From Protonemura montana (taxonomy: Eukaryota > Arthropoda > Insecta > Plecoptera > Nemouridae), in NCBI GenBank assembly GCA_947568835.1, contig OX387610.1:3651001-3715000 (forward strand): DNA of 64,000 nucleotides. The letters run 5' to 3'. Positions 13,301 through 21,720 of this stretch are shown here, piece after piece. The position numbers were made by a program, and so were the translations under genes. The stretch's first letter is position 1, and the number at the start of each line of letters is the position of its first letter. The notes beneath the pieces were generated by a model. That model was not told the DNA's origin. It did not search any database and saw nothing but the letters and a program-made list of their open reading frames with translations.

Positions 13301-14253
13301 GCGTGCATTGGCCACTACATCACTGGGTGGACTGCGTACACCTGCGTGCATTGACCACTACATCACTGGGTGGACTGCGTACACCCGCGTGCATTGACCA
13401 CTACATTACTGGGTAGACTGCATACACCCACGTGCATTACCCACTACATTACTGGGTAGACTGCATACACCCGCGTGCATTGACCACTACATCACTGGGT
13501 GGACTGCGTACACCCGCGTGCATTGACCACTACATCACTGGGTGGACTGCGTACACCCGCGTGCATTTACCACTACATCACTGGGTAGACTGCGTACACC
13601 CGCGTGCATTGGCCACTACATCACTGGGTGGACTGCGTACACCCGCGTGCATTGACCACTACATCACTGGGTGGACTGCGTACACCCGCGTGCATTGACC
13701 ACTACATTACTGGGTAGACTGCATACACCCGCGTGCATTGACCACTACATCACTGGGTGGACTGCTTACACCCGCGTGCATTGACCACTACATTACTGGG
13801 TAGACTGCATACACCCACGTGCATTGCCCACTACATCACTGGGAGGACTGCGTACACCCGCGTGCATTGACCACTACATTACTGGGTAGACTGCATTCAC
13901 CCACGTGCATTGGCCAATGCATTATTGCTAAAAATCATTTCTTTATGATAATAAGTGCAGATGAGTAATATATAATTAAATAATGTAATCAAATCATTGC
14001 TAATTCATTTCTAAATTTTACTTAAATATGAGTATATTGGTTAATTGTTCAATCATCAAGCGTTTAAATGTTTTACAGTATAATCGACATTTATGCTTCT
14101 GTTAAAATCAGTAAAAATTAGCTGTTGGTTTGACAGCAGATGCATATGATCGGACAAGTGTTTAGAAAGCTTACCATCAAATCCTATAATCGATTCCAGC
14201 TCCAAATCTGCGACCTCTTCAACATCGTCGTCGCCATTTGCAGCATCACACAT
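4319..14253 (-). CDS. CFAP52: Cilia- and flagella-associated protein 52 (WDR16), WD40 repeat protein
   Basis: CFAP52 is a microtubule inner protein of ciliary and sperm doublets. Coding exons, 5' to 3' on the minus strand: 14253-14175, 12383-12184, 11542-11365, 10930-10749, 9635-9494, 8797-8580, 8465-8296, 7854-7706, 7512-7378, 7093-6931, 6379-6272, 5598-5426, 4749-4476, 4382-4319; phases agree throughout, 744 residues. Diagnostic stretches: ELESIIGFDG, VASGQINHMGFK, FLVSLGGRDDGNVVVWDI, YCGTTTGDIVKV, DVFATSSKEDIRVWD, WNDGEIRAFTPQKGR, SSDGTCIIWDI, SASADGAIFKW. These form two seven-bladed propellers in the family. The vertebrate protein is about 620 residues and ends just after the last blade; here about 75 more residues, rich in R, S and C, follow. 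An in-frame ATG at 14274 would add seven residues. Many introns hold minisatellites and SINEs. Confidence 0.96.
5040..5400 (+). mobile_element. 5S-headed SINE copy in CFAP52 intron
   Basis: A full-body copy of the abundant composite element. After a decayed 5S-like start it carries the body marks GGATTTGTGGAGGAATCCTG, TTGTACCGTCCTTCGGAAG and the end CCCGTTGTCAAAACAG followed by GTTAAACCCCGATAA. It is antisense to CFAP52. Confidence 0.75.
5860..6140 (+). repeat. Dispersed repeat family B, diverged copy
   Basis: Shares AAAGATTAATTGAG, GTGAACCAGTCTC and GCGAGTAATCTGCGA with the copies at 28.6 and 39.5 kb. It is in the CFAP52 intron between the exons at 6272 and 5598. Confidence 0.55.
6455..6870 (+). 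mobile_element. Element flank plus 41-bp minisatellite in CFAP52 intron
   Basis: A flank starting GGATATCGGTTGCCATGGAG and containing ATCTTGAGAGTCCCTGATTT leads into about seven copies of a 41-base unit, GATCAGCTGGCTGGATCCTA plus TGCTCTATCCAGGTTATTTGA (6580-6865). The same flank plus array occurs at 24.8-25.5 kb and reversed at 32.0-32.6 kb; the flank alone is at 57.6 kb. On the CFAP52 strand the array starts about 65 bases after the donor at 6930. Confidence 0.85.
7150..7350 (+). repeat. Second site of the 67-79-bp repeat, CFAP52 intron
   Basis: About 2.5 copies containing GATAACCAAGTTTTAAGATC and TGTGTGCAGTCCCATATGAT, the family seen at 2410-2720 in NAT10. The array runs up to the donor of the exon 7512-7378. 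Confidence 0.85.
7955..8270 (-). mobile_element. 5S-headed SINE copy
   Basis: Minus-strand copy: 5S-like GTGATC and CCAATACCTGACCCAGCG marks at the right end, then AACAGAACTGGTCATGTGTA and the body to ACTCCTGTCGAACAGCACC. It lies 26 bases from the CFAP52 exon at 8296-8465, in the following intron. Confidence 0.8.
9727..10065 (+). repeat. 26-bp minisatellite in CFAP52 intron 4
   Basis: About 13 copies of a 26-base unit, GTCTATTGGAGTGGGAGCTT plus ACTCAG. Three units make 78 bases, so long open frames arise in all three forward frames; they are artefacts. The 3' flank to about 10200 (ACAACTAATCGGTCAAACCA, TTGGCAACAGATTGACGC) is shared with 49.6 and 60.2 kb. Confidence 0.95.
10205..10560 (+). 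mobile_element. 5S-headed SINE, near-complete copy
   Basis: Begins with the 5S-derived head (GAACGGTTTGGCGTGTTGG, CACCGGTTCTCGTTAGATCA, GAAGTTAAGCAACACTGC), then GAGAGAGGTTGGAGGGATGA, the body with CCGGCACCGGGTTTCCCCTC, and the end GACGCCATTAGACCAGTGCC. It is directly followed by a reversed tRNA-SINE. Confidence 0.85.
10570..10690 (-). mobile_element. tRNA-derived SINE, minus-strand copy
   Basis: The reverse complement has GTCCAAGTAGCTGCTCAATA, GGTTAGAGCAGCACCCGAGA and the box B-like GATCCAGATTC, then TTATTAGTGC-type body. It lies within 60 bases of the CFAP52 exon 10749-10930. Confidence 0.65.
10950..11060 (-). mobile_element. 5S-like SINE fragment
   Basis: Contains ACCCATCCAATACCTGACCC and AGCGCAGTGTTGCTTAACTT, the minus-strand 5S-derived segment, without the body. 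It lies just upstream of the CFAP52 exon 10930-10749. Confidence 0.65.
11169..11265 (+). mobile_element. tRNA-SINE 3' fragment
   Basis: CCCCGTTTGGGCATCGATTT, GAGACGGTTAAAGTGTTC and GCATTGCAAGCGCTTGCAAT match the body of the SINE at 3972-4150; the tRNA head is missing. Confidence 0.7.
11684..11700 (+). repeat. Poly-G run in CFAP52 intron 2
   Basis: Seventeen consecutive G on the plus strand, after TATGAGGGTGGTA. A homopolymer with no evident role; its length may be unstable in assembly. Confidence 0.9.
12690..13915 (+). repeat. 43-bp minisatellite in CFAP52 intron 1
   Basis: About 28 copies of a 43-base unit, CATCACTGGGTGGACTGCGT then ACACCCGCGTGCATTGACCACTA. The leftmost two copies are most diverged, and a variant with TTACTGGGTAGACTGCATAC is interspersed in the right half. 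It fills most of the first CFAP52 intron. Confidence 0.95.
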
Positions 14254-14546
14254 TTTTATTGCTATTTTAAACAATCTTTCATCGACAAATATGAGAAATA
14301 ATCATGAACTAAAACGTAAAAGCTCTGCCGGTTATCAAAACATGTGTTGCTGTCATTTCAAATGACATAAACAAGCGCCTAGCAACCAAACCCCCTTAGA
14401 TCGGTAGCGCGTGGCGGAATCAGCTGTGGGGTGGCAAGTTGAATCGATATTGTTCGTCTCTCTTAAAATAAACAGTGCTCGTTGGGTGTTATGGTTTATT
14501 CAATATTAGATCAATATTAAGGGGTGTGATTTAGGTTAGAACTAAA
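14254..14546. promoter_or_regulatory. Head-to-head promoter region of CFAP52 and CCDC96 copy 1
   Basis: The 293 bases separate the two start codons of divergently transcribed axonemal genes. At 14369-14388 is AAACAAGCGCCTAGCAACCA, containing TAGCAAC, the half-site of the RFX X-box that drives many ciliary genes. The second CCDC96 copy has an 18/20 match upstream. There is no clear TATA box. Regulatory function is inferred. Confidence 0.6.
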
Positions 14547-17500
14547 ATGTCAGACTCCCAACTCGAGGTAAGTCCAGAAGCGCCAGCTAATGTTGACACA
14601 GGCGACGAAGCACATGTTGAACCGGAAGCCGATGTGGTACCGACGCTAACTGAACCGGAAGCCGATGTGGTACCGACGCTAGTTGAACCGATAGCCGAAG
14701 TGGAACTGGAATCTGTTGAACCGGATAGGGGAATAGGATCGACGACAGTGGAACCGGAAGCTGATGCGGGACCGGTGCCTGAAGAACAGGATGCCGTGCC
14801 GGTTGATGCGTTAATAGAGACGGAGAAAGACAAAGATATCCAAGTCAATGCCGATGAAGATCCGGGACTTGAGGTGGTACCCAACTCCGGTGATGTTTTA
14901 GTCGAGGAGACGGCTGTTAAAGAAGAACAGGAGCTCGTTGAAGGCTCAGATGAAGTCGTTGGAAAGGATGACGGCGAAGAAGGGAGTGGTGAAAGTCGTA
15001 TCGAGGAAGGAGATGGGGAAAAAACAATACAAGAAGATGAAGAAAAAGGTGGAGAGACAGGGGATGGTGAAGAAATTCCTTCTGAAGCTGAAGAGAAAGA
15101 AGTGGAAGGTGAGGAGAGCGATAAACAGGAAGGAGTGGGGGAAGGGGATGACAATGTAGATGGGGAAGGTGGGAAGGTGACAGACAGCAAGACAGACGAA
15201 GAAGGAGACGAACCGGTGGCTTCACCTGCCGACGCTGATGTTGAATCTCGTCAAGAGGGCGACGTAACCGAGACTGAGCCATCGGGGAAACTCGAGCAGA
15301 GTGAAGAGGTCCCCGCTGTGGAGGTACATGATAGCTCCATGGCCATCATCGAAGAAGAAGAAGAGTCCATCGAGGGGAGCTGCCCTCTTCCAGAAGAGCC
15401 GGCAAAGCCGGCGGAGTTCGTACTTCGCCAGGCCCCCGAGGACGAGTTCAACCTCGAGCCGGAGTTCGACGAGAACGAGCTGCTGCACGGGATCGGCGAC
15501 GACTCAGCGCAGAGCTTCTTCATGCCCGCCTTCGAGACCTGGGATTTAGCGGCTGACGACGAGGAGGTCGAGGCCCCTGTGCGTACCAAGCAGGCTACTT
15601 TAATGAGTCAGATAGTAGGCCCCGTAGGATCTTGAAACACGACGAAAATTAGCGAACTGTGCTTTTGATCTTATGGGTTAATGTTGCAAGACAGCTGTGT
15701 GGTCGGCCATTCTAACTGGTGGACTTCACCATTGCTCTAATGGGTTAATGTTGCAAGACAGCTGTGTGGTCGGTCATTCTAGCTGGTGGACTTCACCATT
15801 GCTCTAATGGGTTAATGTTGCAAGACAGCTGTGTAGTCGGCCATTCTAACTGGTGGACTTCACCATTGCTCTAATGGGTTAATGTTGCAAGACAGCTGTG
15901 TAGTCGGCCATTCTAACTGGTGGACTTCACCATTGCTCTTATTGGTTAATGTTGCAAGACAGCTGTGTGGTCGGTCATTCTAGCTGGTGGACTTCACCAT
16001 TGCTCTAATGGGTTAATGTTGCAAGACAGCTGTGTGGTCGGCCATTCTAGCTGGTGGACTTCACCATTGCTCTAATGGGTTAATGTTGCAAGACAGCTGT
16101 GTAGTCGGCCATTCTAACTGGTGGACTTCACCATTGCTCTTATTGGTTAATGTTGCAAGACAGCTGTGTGGTCGGTCATTCTAGCTGGTGGACTTCACCA
16201 TTGCTCTTATGGGTTAATGTTGCAAGACAGCTGTGTAGTCGGCCATTCTAACTGGTGGACTTCACCATTGCTCTTATGGGTTAATGTTGCAAGACAGCTG
16301 TGTAGTCGGCCATTCTAACTGGTGGACTTCACCATTGCTCTAATGGGTTAATGTTGCAAGACAGCTGTGTGGTCGGCCATTCTATCTGGTGGACTTCACC
16401 ATTGCTCTTATGGGTTAATGTTGCAAGACAGCTGTGTGGTCGGCCATTCTATCTGGTGGACTTCACCATTGCTCTTATGGGTTAATGTTGCAAGACAGCT
16501 GTGTGGTCGGCCATTCTAACTGGTGGACTTTACCAATGCTCTTATGGGTGATTGTTGCAAGACAGCTGTCTGGTCAACCATGTTAACTGGTGGACTTCAC
16601 GATTGCTCTTACGGGTTAATATTGCAAGACAGATATGTGATCGCCCATTCTAACTGGTGGACTTCACCATTGATCTAATGGGTTAATGTGGCAAGACAGC
16701 TGTGTGGTCGGCCATTTTAACAGTTACAGTACATTTTGTACAGTTGATTTTATAAACTTATGGTGAACAGTATCCCGCATTCATAAAAGAGGCGGGTAAT
16801 CGGCGTGCCACCTAGTGCACGTTTGAAGCTCACCCTTGCCTCACCGTTACTTTGCAGGTGATGGCGTTGCCCTCAATGGACAAGGAAGTGTACTACGAAC
16901 TGTGCCGATTCCAGCAAGGGGAACGCTCTGCGCTAAATCGACGAAACTCCGTCCTTCAGATGAAGCTGAAGTTACATTTCAAGCAACGTAAAGGGGGTGG
17001 CATCGCCGTCAACGAAGAGGTATGACCCTTGTTAAATCGGAATTGATATAATTTAAATAATTAATGCAAATCGAAACTTTCCCGACGCTGCGGTAATTTT
17101 TGCCTGTTGCAAACTTAGCACTTAACATTATAAAATTATAAAACCAAGCTAACCTTTTTTTAACATTTTGCATTTGCTTAGCGAATTATTAAACAGGTAG
17201 CTTAACGAACAGATTTTTTGTGGATAGTTTTTTTCTTCATTTTCTGACAAAATCTGTTGAATACTCCCCGTCATAACGCGCCTCTTTGCAGACCAGCCCC
17301 GAGCAGGAAGCTAAGTACTTGCGCAAGATCACTCACTTTGGCGCTGTACAGTCTGAGCTCACCGAAGCGCAAAGTCACGCAGCGGAAGTCGTCGGCGAGT
17401 TGGAGACGACCAACTCTCGTCTAGAAGAGGAACTGCAAGCCTTGCTCGACGCCCTCATCCAACTCGAGCGCGAAGCGTGTGAGTCACTGGTCTCAAATAA

Positions 17501-20500
17501 CCTGGATAGAGCATAGGATCCAGCCATCTGTTCTCAAATAACCTGGATAGAGCATAGGATCCAGCCAGCTGATCTCAAATAACCTGGATAGAGCATAGGA
17601 TCCAGCCATCTGATCTCAAATAACCTGGATAGAGCATAGGATCCAGCCAGCTGATCTCAAATAACCTGGATAGAGCATAGGATCCAGCCAGCTGATCTCA
17701 AATAACCTGGATAGAGCATAGGATCCAGCTAGCTGATCTCAAATAATATGGACAGAGCATAGGATCCAGCCATCTGATCTCATATAACCTGGATAGAGCA
17801 TAGGATCCAGCCATCTGATCTCAAATAACCTGGATAGAGCATAGGATCCAGCCAGCTGATCTCAAATAACCTGGATAGAGCATAGGATCCAGCTAGCTGA
17901 TCTCAAATAATATGGACAGAGCATAGGATTCAGCCAGCTGATCTCAAATAACCTGGATAGAGCATAGGATCCAGCCATCTGATCTCAAATAACCTGGATA
18001 GAGCATAGGATCCAGCCAGCTGATCTCAAATAACCTGGATAGAGCATAGGATCCAGCTAGCTGATCTCAAATAATATGGACAGAGCATAGGATCCAGCCA
18101 GCTGATCTCAAATAACCATGTTATGTTGTTGACCTGCGCAGGCGCGGATATGGTCAGTCCGAAGACCGGTAATCCGTTGCCCGAGCGTCTTGTAGAGAGG
18201 TTGCTAAGACGACAGAAGGAAGCCTTCGAGGCCACGGCAATGACCAGATTAACTTACATCAAGGCACGGGATAGGACGCACGACTTGGAGCAGTCCATCC
18301 TGGAGTTGGAGGTGGGTGGCCTTTACATCTCGATCTATCATAGACCTCGTGAGTGATGGACCAGCCCATAAGGATGGCTTATCTGTGTAAGCTTTATCTG
18401 TGAAAGTCTTTGCCCCATAAGGATGGCATATCTGTGTAAGCTTTATCTGTGGAAGTCTTTGCCCCATAAGGATGGAATACCTGTACAAGCTTTATCTATG
18501 GTAGTTTTTCCCGTATAAGCATGCAATATATGTGCAAGCTTTATCTATGGTAGTTTTTCCCGTATAAGCATGCAATATATGTGCAAGCTTTATCTTTGCT
18601 AGTCTTTGCCCCATAATGATGGCTTATCTGTGTAAGCTTTATCTGTGTTAGTCTTTGCCTCATAAGGATGGAATATCTATGCAAGCTTTATCTTTGCTAG
18701 TCTTTGCCTCATACGGATGGAATATCTGTGTAAGCTTTTTCTGTGGTAGTCTTTGCCTCATACGGATGGAATATCTGTTCAAGCTTTATCTGTGGTAACA
18801 TTTGCCCAATCAAAAGGCCAAGGTCAGCTAGGTTGAACCTAGTTGTAGTGTTTTGAAGACAACGATGTTTAAGAAACAATCCTCCTCGTGGCAATGGTGC
18901 CGCTAACCTCCTCGTCTCTGCCAGGATCTGGGACAGAACCTCAAGATCGTGGACTACGAGCAGCTGCGCATGGAGAATCAGAACCTGGTGGACAAGATCG
19001 AGGAGCGCGATGAGGAACTGGCGCGCTTCCGGTCACGTGCCATGCATTCGGCGCAGGCGCTCACGCACTACCGGGAAAAGTGGATTTCGGTTCGCGACGC
19101 CATGGAGCGGCAGGAAGAGAGACTAAGCCAAAACCAGGAGACTTTGGACCATGTAAGTTTCAACCATTGTTTACACCGCAGACAACCAAATGGTTTGGCG
19201 TGTGAGAAACGCCAGTCTTCGTGAGATCACCGAAGTTAGCAACACTAAACTAGGTCAGGTATTGGATGGGTGATCACCGAACGGTTTGGCGTGTTGGAAA
19301 CACCAGTCCTCGTGAGATCACCGAAGTTAAGCAACACTAAACTAGGTCAGGTATTGGATGGGTGATCACCGAACGGTTTGGCGTGTTGGAAACACTGGTC
19401 CTCGTGAGATCACCGAAGTTAAGCAACACTAAACTAGGTCAGGTATTGGATGGGTGATCACCGAACGGTTTGGCGTGTTGGAAACACCAGTCCTCGTGAG
19501 ATCACCGAAGTTAAGCAACACTAAACTAGGTCAGGTATTGGATGGGTGATCACCGAACGGTTTGGCGTGTTGGAAACACTGCTCCTCGTGAGATCACCGA
19601 AGTTAAGCAACACTAAACTAGGTCAGAAATTGGATGGGTGATCACCGAACGGTTTGGCGTGTTGAAAACCCTGGTCCTCGTGAGATCACCGAAGTTAAGC
19701 AACACTGCGCTGGATCAGATATTGGATGGTTGACCACCGACCGGTTTGACGTGTCTTGACTTGTCTTGACCTCATTGCGCAGGCACGCACCGAGCTCAAC
19801 ACCCTGAAGGCGACACGTGACAAGCTGCGCGCCGACTATTTGCGTGAGTCTGCGCAGGCCGGACTGCTCACCAAGCCGCAGCTGCTGCGCGACTTCGAGG
19901 AAACGTTAGATGCGTGCGACGCGCAGCGTGCGCAGCTTGAAGATCTGCGCGTCGAGCTTCTGCACGGAAAAAAGCAGCTCGAGGCGATGCGCGAAAATGG
20001 TAAGTGTTTACCGGGTTTTGTCAGATTTGAGCAGCGTTTGAATTTTTTTTTTTTGGCAACAACAAGCCAGTAGCTTTTGAAGTTTCTTGAAATGTTTTAG
20101 TAATTCTTACTTTTTGGTTATAAGTTGTGAGTTTGATTTGACATGTTGACTAATTCCATAAAGCAGCAGTCAGGTAGTAATGGTTTTTGACCGTCCGTAC
20201 GGGCACATGATCTAAAAATAGGGGAACTATTTGCCGGTGGTCCCCTTGGTGCTCTTCGACTGGAGTGTGTATGTAATGTATATAATATTTTTTATTTAGC
20301 AGATGCTATTTTGAACTAAATTTTCACATGAGCTGTTGAACTCTTATATAAGATTTTGATAATATCATAAAATTAAATTATAATCATAAACATTAAATCA
20401 TCCTGTTTCATTCTACTCTTCTACATTTTTTTCGCTATCTTCTATCACAATTTTCTTTAACCTAAACTTAAACATTTCTATGTCTGATTTCCTCATATCT

Positions 20501-20721
20501 CCTGGTAAACAACTGTAATCTTTCCTTTTTTTAAACGCTATGCTATTTCTATGTGCGAACTGTGCGAACTGGTTGAACTGGTTGCAGGTCAAATGTCCCT
20601 TGATGAGTTCGTGCCACGCATGAGCATTATAAGCAGCATGAAACTGCACGCGCAGCACCGGAACAATCAACTGGCTGCGCGGCGACCGACGCGTAAAGAC
20701 AGCGACACGTTTGTATTCTGA
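14547..20721 (+). CDS. CCDC96: CCDC96 (CFAP184)-like coiled-coil protein, tandem copy 1
   Basis: CCDC96/CFAP184 is an axonemal coiled-coil protein near the base of radial spoke 3 and the nexin-dynein regulatory region. Exons: 14547-15614 (or 15623 at an alternative in-frame donor), 16858-17019, 17292-17478, 18142-18311, 18925-19152, 19783-19999, 20588-20721; 721 residues. Residues 1-356 are very acidic and low complexity (E, D, V, P, G), with FNLEPEFDENEL near the end of that part. The rest is coiled coil with the family segment DYEQLRMENQNL, DKIEERDEEL and AQALTHYREK, then ARTELNTLKATRDKLRAD and LLTKPQLLRDFEETLD. Exons 3, 4 and 5 have exactly the lengths of those in the second copy (187, 170, 228). 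Introns 1, 3, 4 and 5 each hold a different minisatellite. Confidence 0.9.
15678..16725 (+). repeat. 67-bp minisatellite in CCDC96 copy 1, intron 1
   Basis: About 15-16 copies of a 67-base unit starting TTAATGTTGCAAGACAGCTG and including TGTGGTCGGCCATTC and GGTGGACTTCACCATTGCTC. It begins about 55-65 bases after the exon 1 donor; the last three units are the most diverged. Confidence 0.95.
17497..18115 (-). repeat. 41-bp minisatellite in CCDC96 copy 1, intron 3
   Basis: About 15 copies of the 41-bp family in reverse orientation to 6580-6865 (CTGATCTCAAATAACCTGGA, TAGAGCATAGGATCCAGCC). It begins about 18 bases after the exon 3 donor GTGAGT and ends about 25 bases before the next acceptor. A higher-order pattern is visible: variants with TAGCTGATC and ATATGGACAGAG recur together every few units. 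Confidence 0.95.
18365..18805 (+). repeat. 49-bp minisatellite in CCDC96 copy 1, intron 4
   Basis: About nine copies of a 49-base unit, CCATAAGGATGGCTTATCTG then TGTAAGCTTTATCTGTG and AAAGTCTTTGCC, with substitutions between copies. I see it nowhere else in the window. Confidence 0.9.
19180..19745 (+). repeat. Tandem array of 92-bp 5S rRNA-derived units, CCDC96 copy 1 intron 5
   Basis: Six units of 92 bases. Each carries CACCAGTCCTCGTGAGATCA, CCGAAGTTAAGCAACACT and GGTCAGGTATTGGATGGGTG, which line up with the middle of 5S rRNA (TCTCGTC-GATCACCGAA, TTAAGCAGCGTCGGGC, TTAGTACTTAGATGGGGGACC), including the internal promoter region. The ends of 5S and the T-run terminator are missing, so these are not functional 5S genes. 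The last unit runs into the exon 6 acceptor region. Confidence 0.85.
20220..20275 (+). mobile_element. Short fragment of the 5S-headed SINE body
   Basis: GGTGGTCCCCTTGGTGCTCT and TCGACTGGAGT match the body of the composite SINE; nothing else of it remains. Confidence 0.6.
20290..20535 (-). mobile_element. Possible LINE 3'-end fragment in CCDC96 copy 1 intron 6
   Basis: On the minus strand a frame reads YSCLPGDMRKSD then EMFKFRLKKIV to a stop at 20413. The pattern short-aromatic-LP followed by FKxxLKK resembles the C-terminal tail of insect LINE reverse transcriptases. AT-rich 3' sequence follows. Weak evidence, no search done. Confidence 0.4.
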
Positions 20722-21038
20722 TGATCGGCGCAGGAGGTCAGAGGTTGGTGACTTGCACTCGATTCGGCGGACTAGAGCAGGTATTAAGTAGGGACATTAG
20801 CGCTGGGACTTTGACTGTGCCCATAATTTTTATATAACGGATTGACATCAACAATTTCTCTACCATAAATAGACTTCAGGCAACAACCTTTAAAGAAAAA
20901 TTTAGAATTAGACATTTCTTTGAATATTTTAGTAGAATATTAGAATGCTAGTTAATATTTCAGTTGTATTTCATGTTGGTTTGATTGTGATGTGTGTAAT
21001 TTCTTGTTTTGTTTGAATGATTTTTGTATGGGATGATT

Positions 21039-21230
21039 TTACATAAGACTAACATGTGTTCTTGTGGGCCTGTAATGGCCATGTCTCAGTAGGGTCTCCA
21101 TCTGTCGCCAGGTAGCGCACACGTCCGGTGTTGACCACCAGGTGACAAAGTCCTCGACATCGGCCAGCCAGAGATCCCCGGCCACTTCTCTCCTCTCCCT
21201 TGCTCTTATAGAGTTCGGAAATAATTTCAT
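21039..21230 (-). other. Small open frame of unknown status (63 aa)
   Basis: A GC-rich island in AT-rich spacer encodes a 63-residue frame with LWLADVEDFVTWW and CATWRQMETLL. The tryptophan-rich composition looks more protein-like than the surroundings, so it could be the last exon of an unseen gene or a transposon relic. I do not recognise it. Confidence 0.2.
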
Positions 21231-21544
21231 AATGTAAAGATTTTACTTTTGAGAAACACTGCTGCTTCTAGAAAATATGAAAAGCTCTTCCAAAACTTTT
21301 TTGTTGTTGTAAATGCAAAGATTCTTCTAGGCCCGGTGTCAATTTAAAATGAGATAAAGTAGAAACAAGTCTAAAAACACTTAGATCCGAACGCCATCTT
21401 TGTATCTGGACATTGCCATATTGCAGCGAAATGTTACAATTATAAATGTCTGCATTTTATTTCTGCTGCCATCCGCTCTGTGCTCGTGTCCAAGAGGTGG
21501 CTAAACAATCAATAGCTGATTCTTGTAGCATACCTATCAGATGT

Positions 21545-21564
21545 AAACAAGTCCCTAGCAACCA
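21545..21564 (+). promoter_or_regulatory. X-box-like (RFX) site upstream of CCDC96 copy 2
   Basis: AAACAAGTCCCTAGCAACCA matches 18 of 20 bases of the site in the CFAP52/CCDC96 copy 1 promoter. It includes TAGCAAC, the right half of the RFX motif. It lies 157 bases before the start codon, like the first site (159 bases before its start codon). Confidence 0.55.
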
Positions 21565-21720
21565 GTTGACAACTTAGAGAGGGGATGAGGTCACAATCGA
21601 TTAATATCGAAGTTGTTTTCATGACAACGCAAAAAACATATTCGGTGGCAAAGTTTTTACGTTTTCACACTTCATATCGATTGTTTTGCTACCGTCACTC
21701 TTTTGATACAAACTTACAAG

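Larger units (their letters stand above)
20722..21720. other. Spacer between the CCDC96 copies; promoter of copy 2
   Basis: AT-rich spacer of 1 kb. It holds a small minus-strand open frame at 21039-21230 (separate entry) and the conserved X-box-like site at 21545-21564. I see no tandem repeat and no clear AATAAA for copy 1. Confidence 0.5.

Noticed and set aside
12980..13700. Frames of 80-115 aa with repeated WTAYTRVH
   Set aside because: Products of the 43-bp minisatellite in a CFAP52 intron.
12690..13915. CRISPR-like array
   Set aside because: Units are contiguous with no unique spacers, in a eukaryotic intron; it is a plain minisatellite. The same applies to all arrays here.
14531..15590. 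219-aa serine-rich minus-strand frame
   Set aside because: Antisense shadow of the acidic first exon of CCDC96 copy 1; GA-rich codons read as TC-rich on the other strand. The same holds for 21619-22643.
19180..19745. Functional 5S rRNA gene cluster
   Set aside because: Units keep only the central part of 5S, lack both ends and the T-run terminator, and sit in an intron; they match the head of a dispersed SINE.
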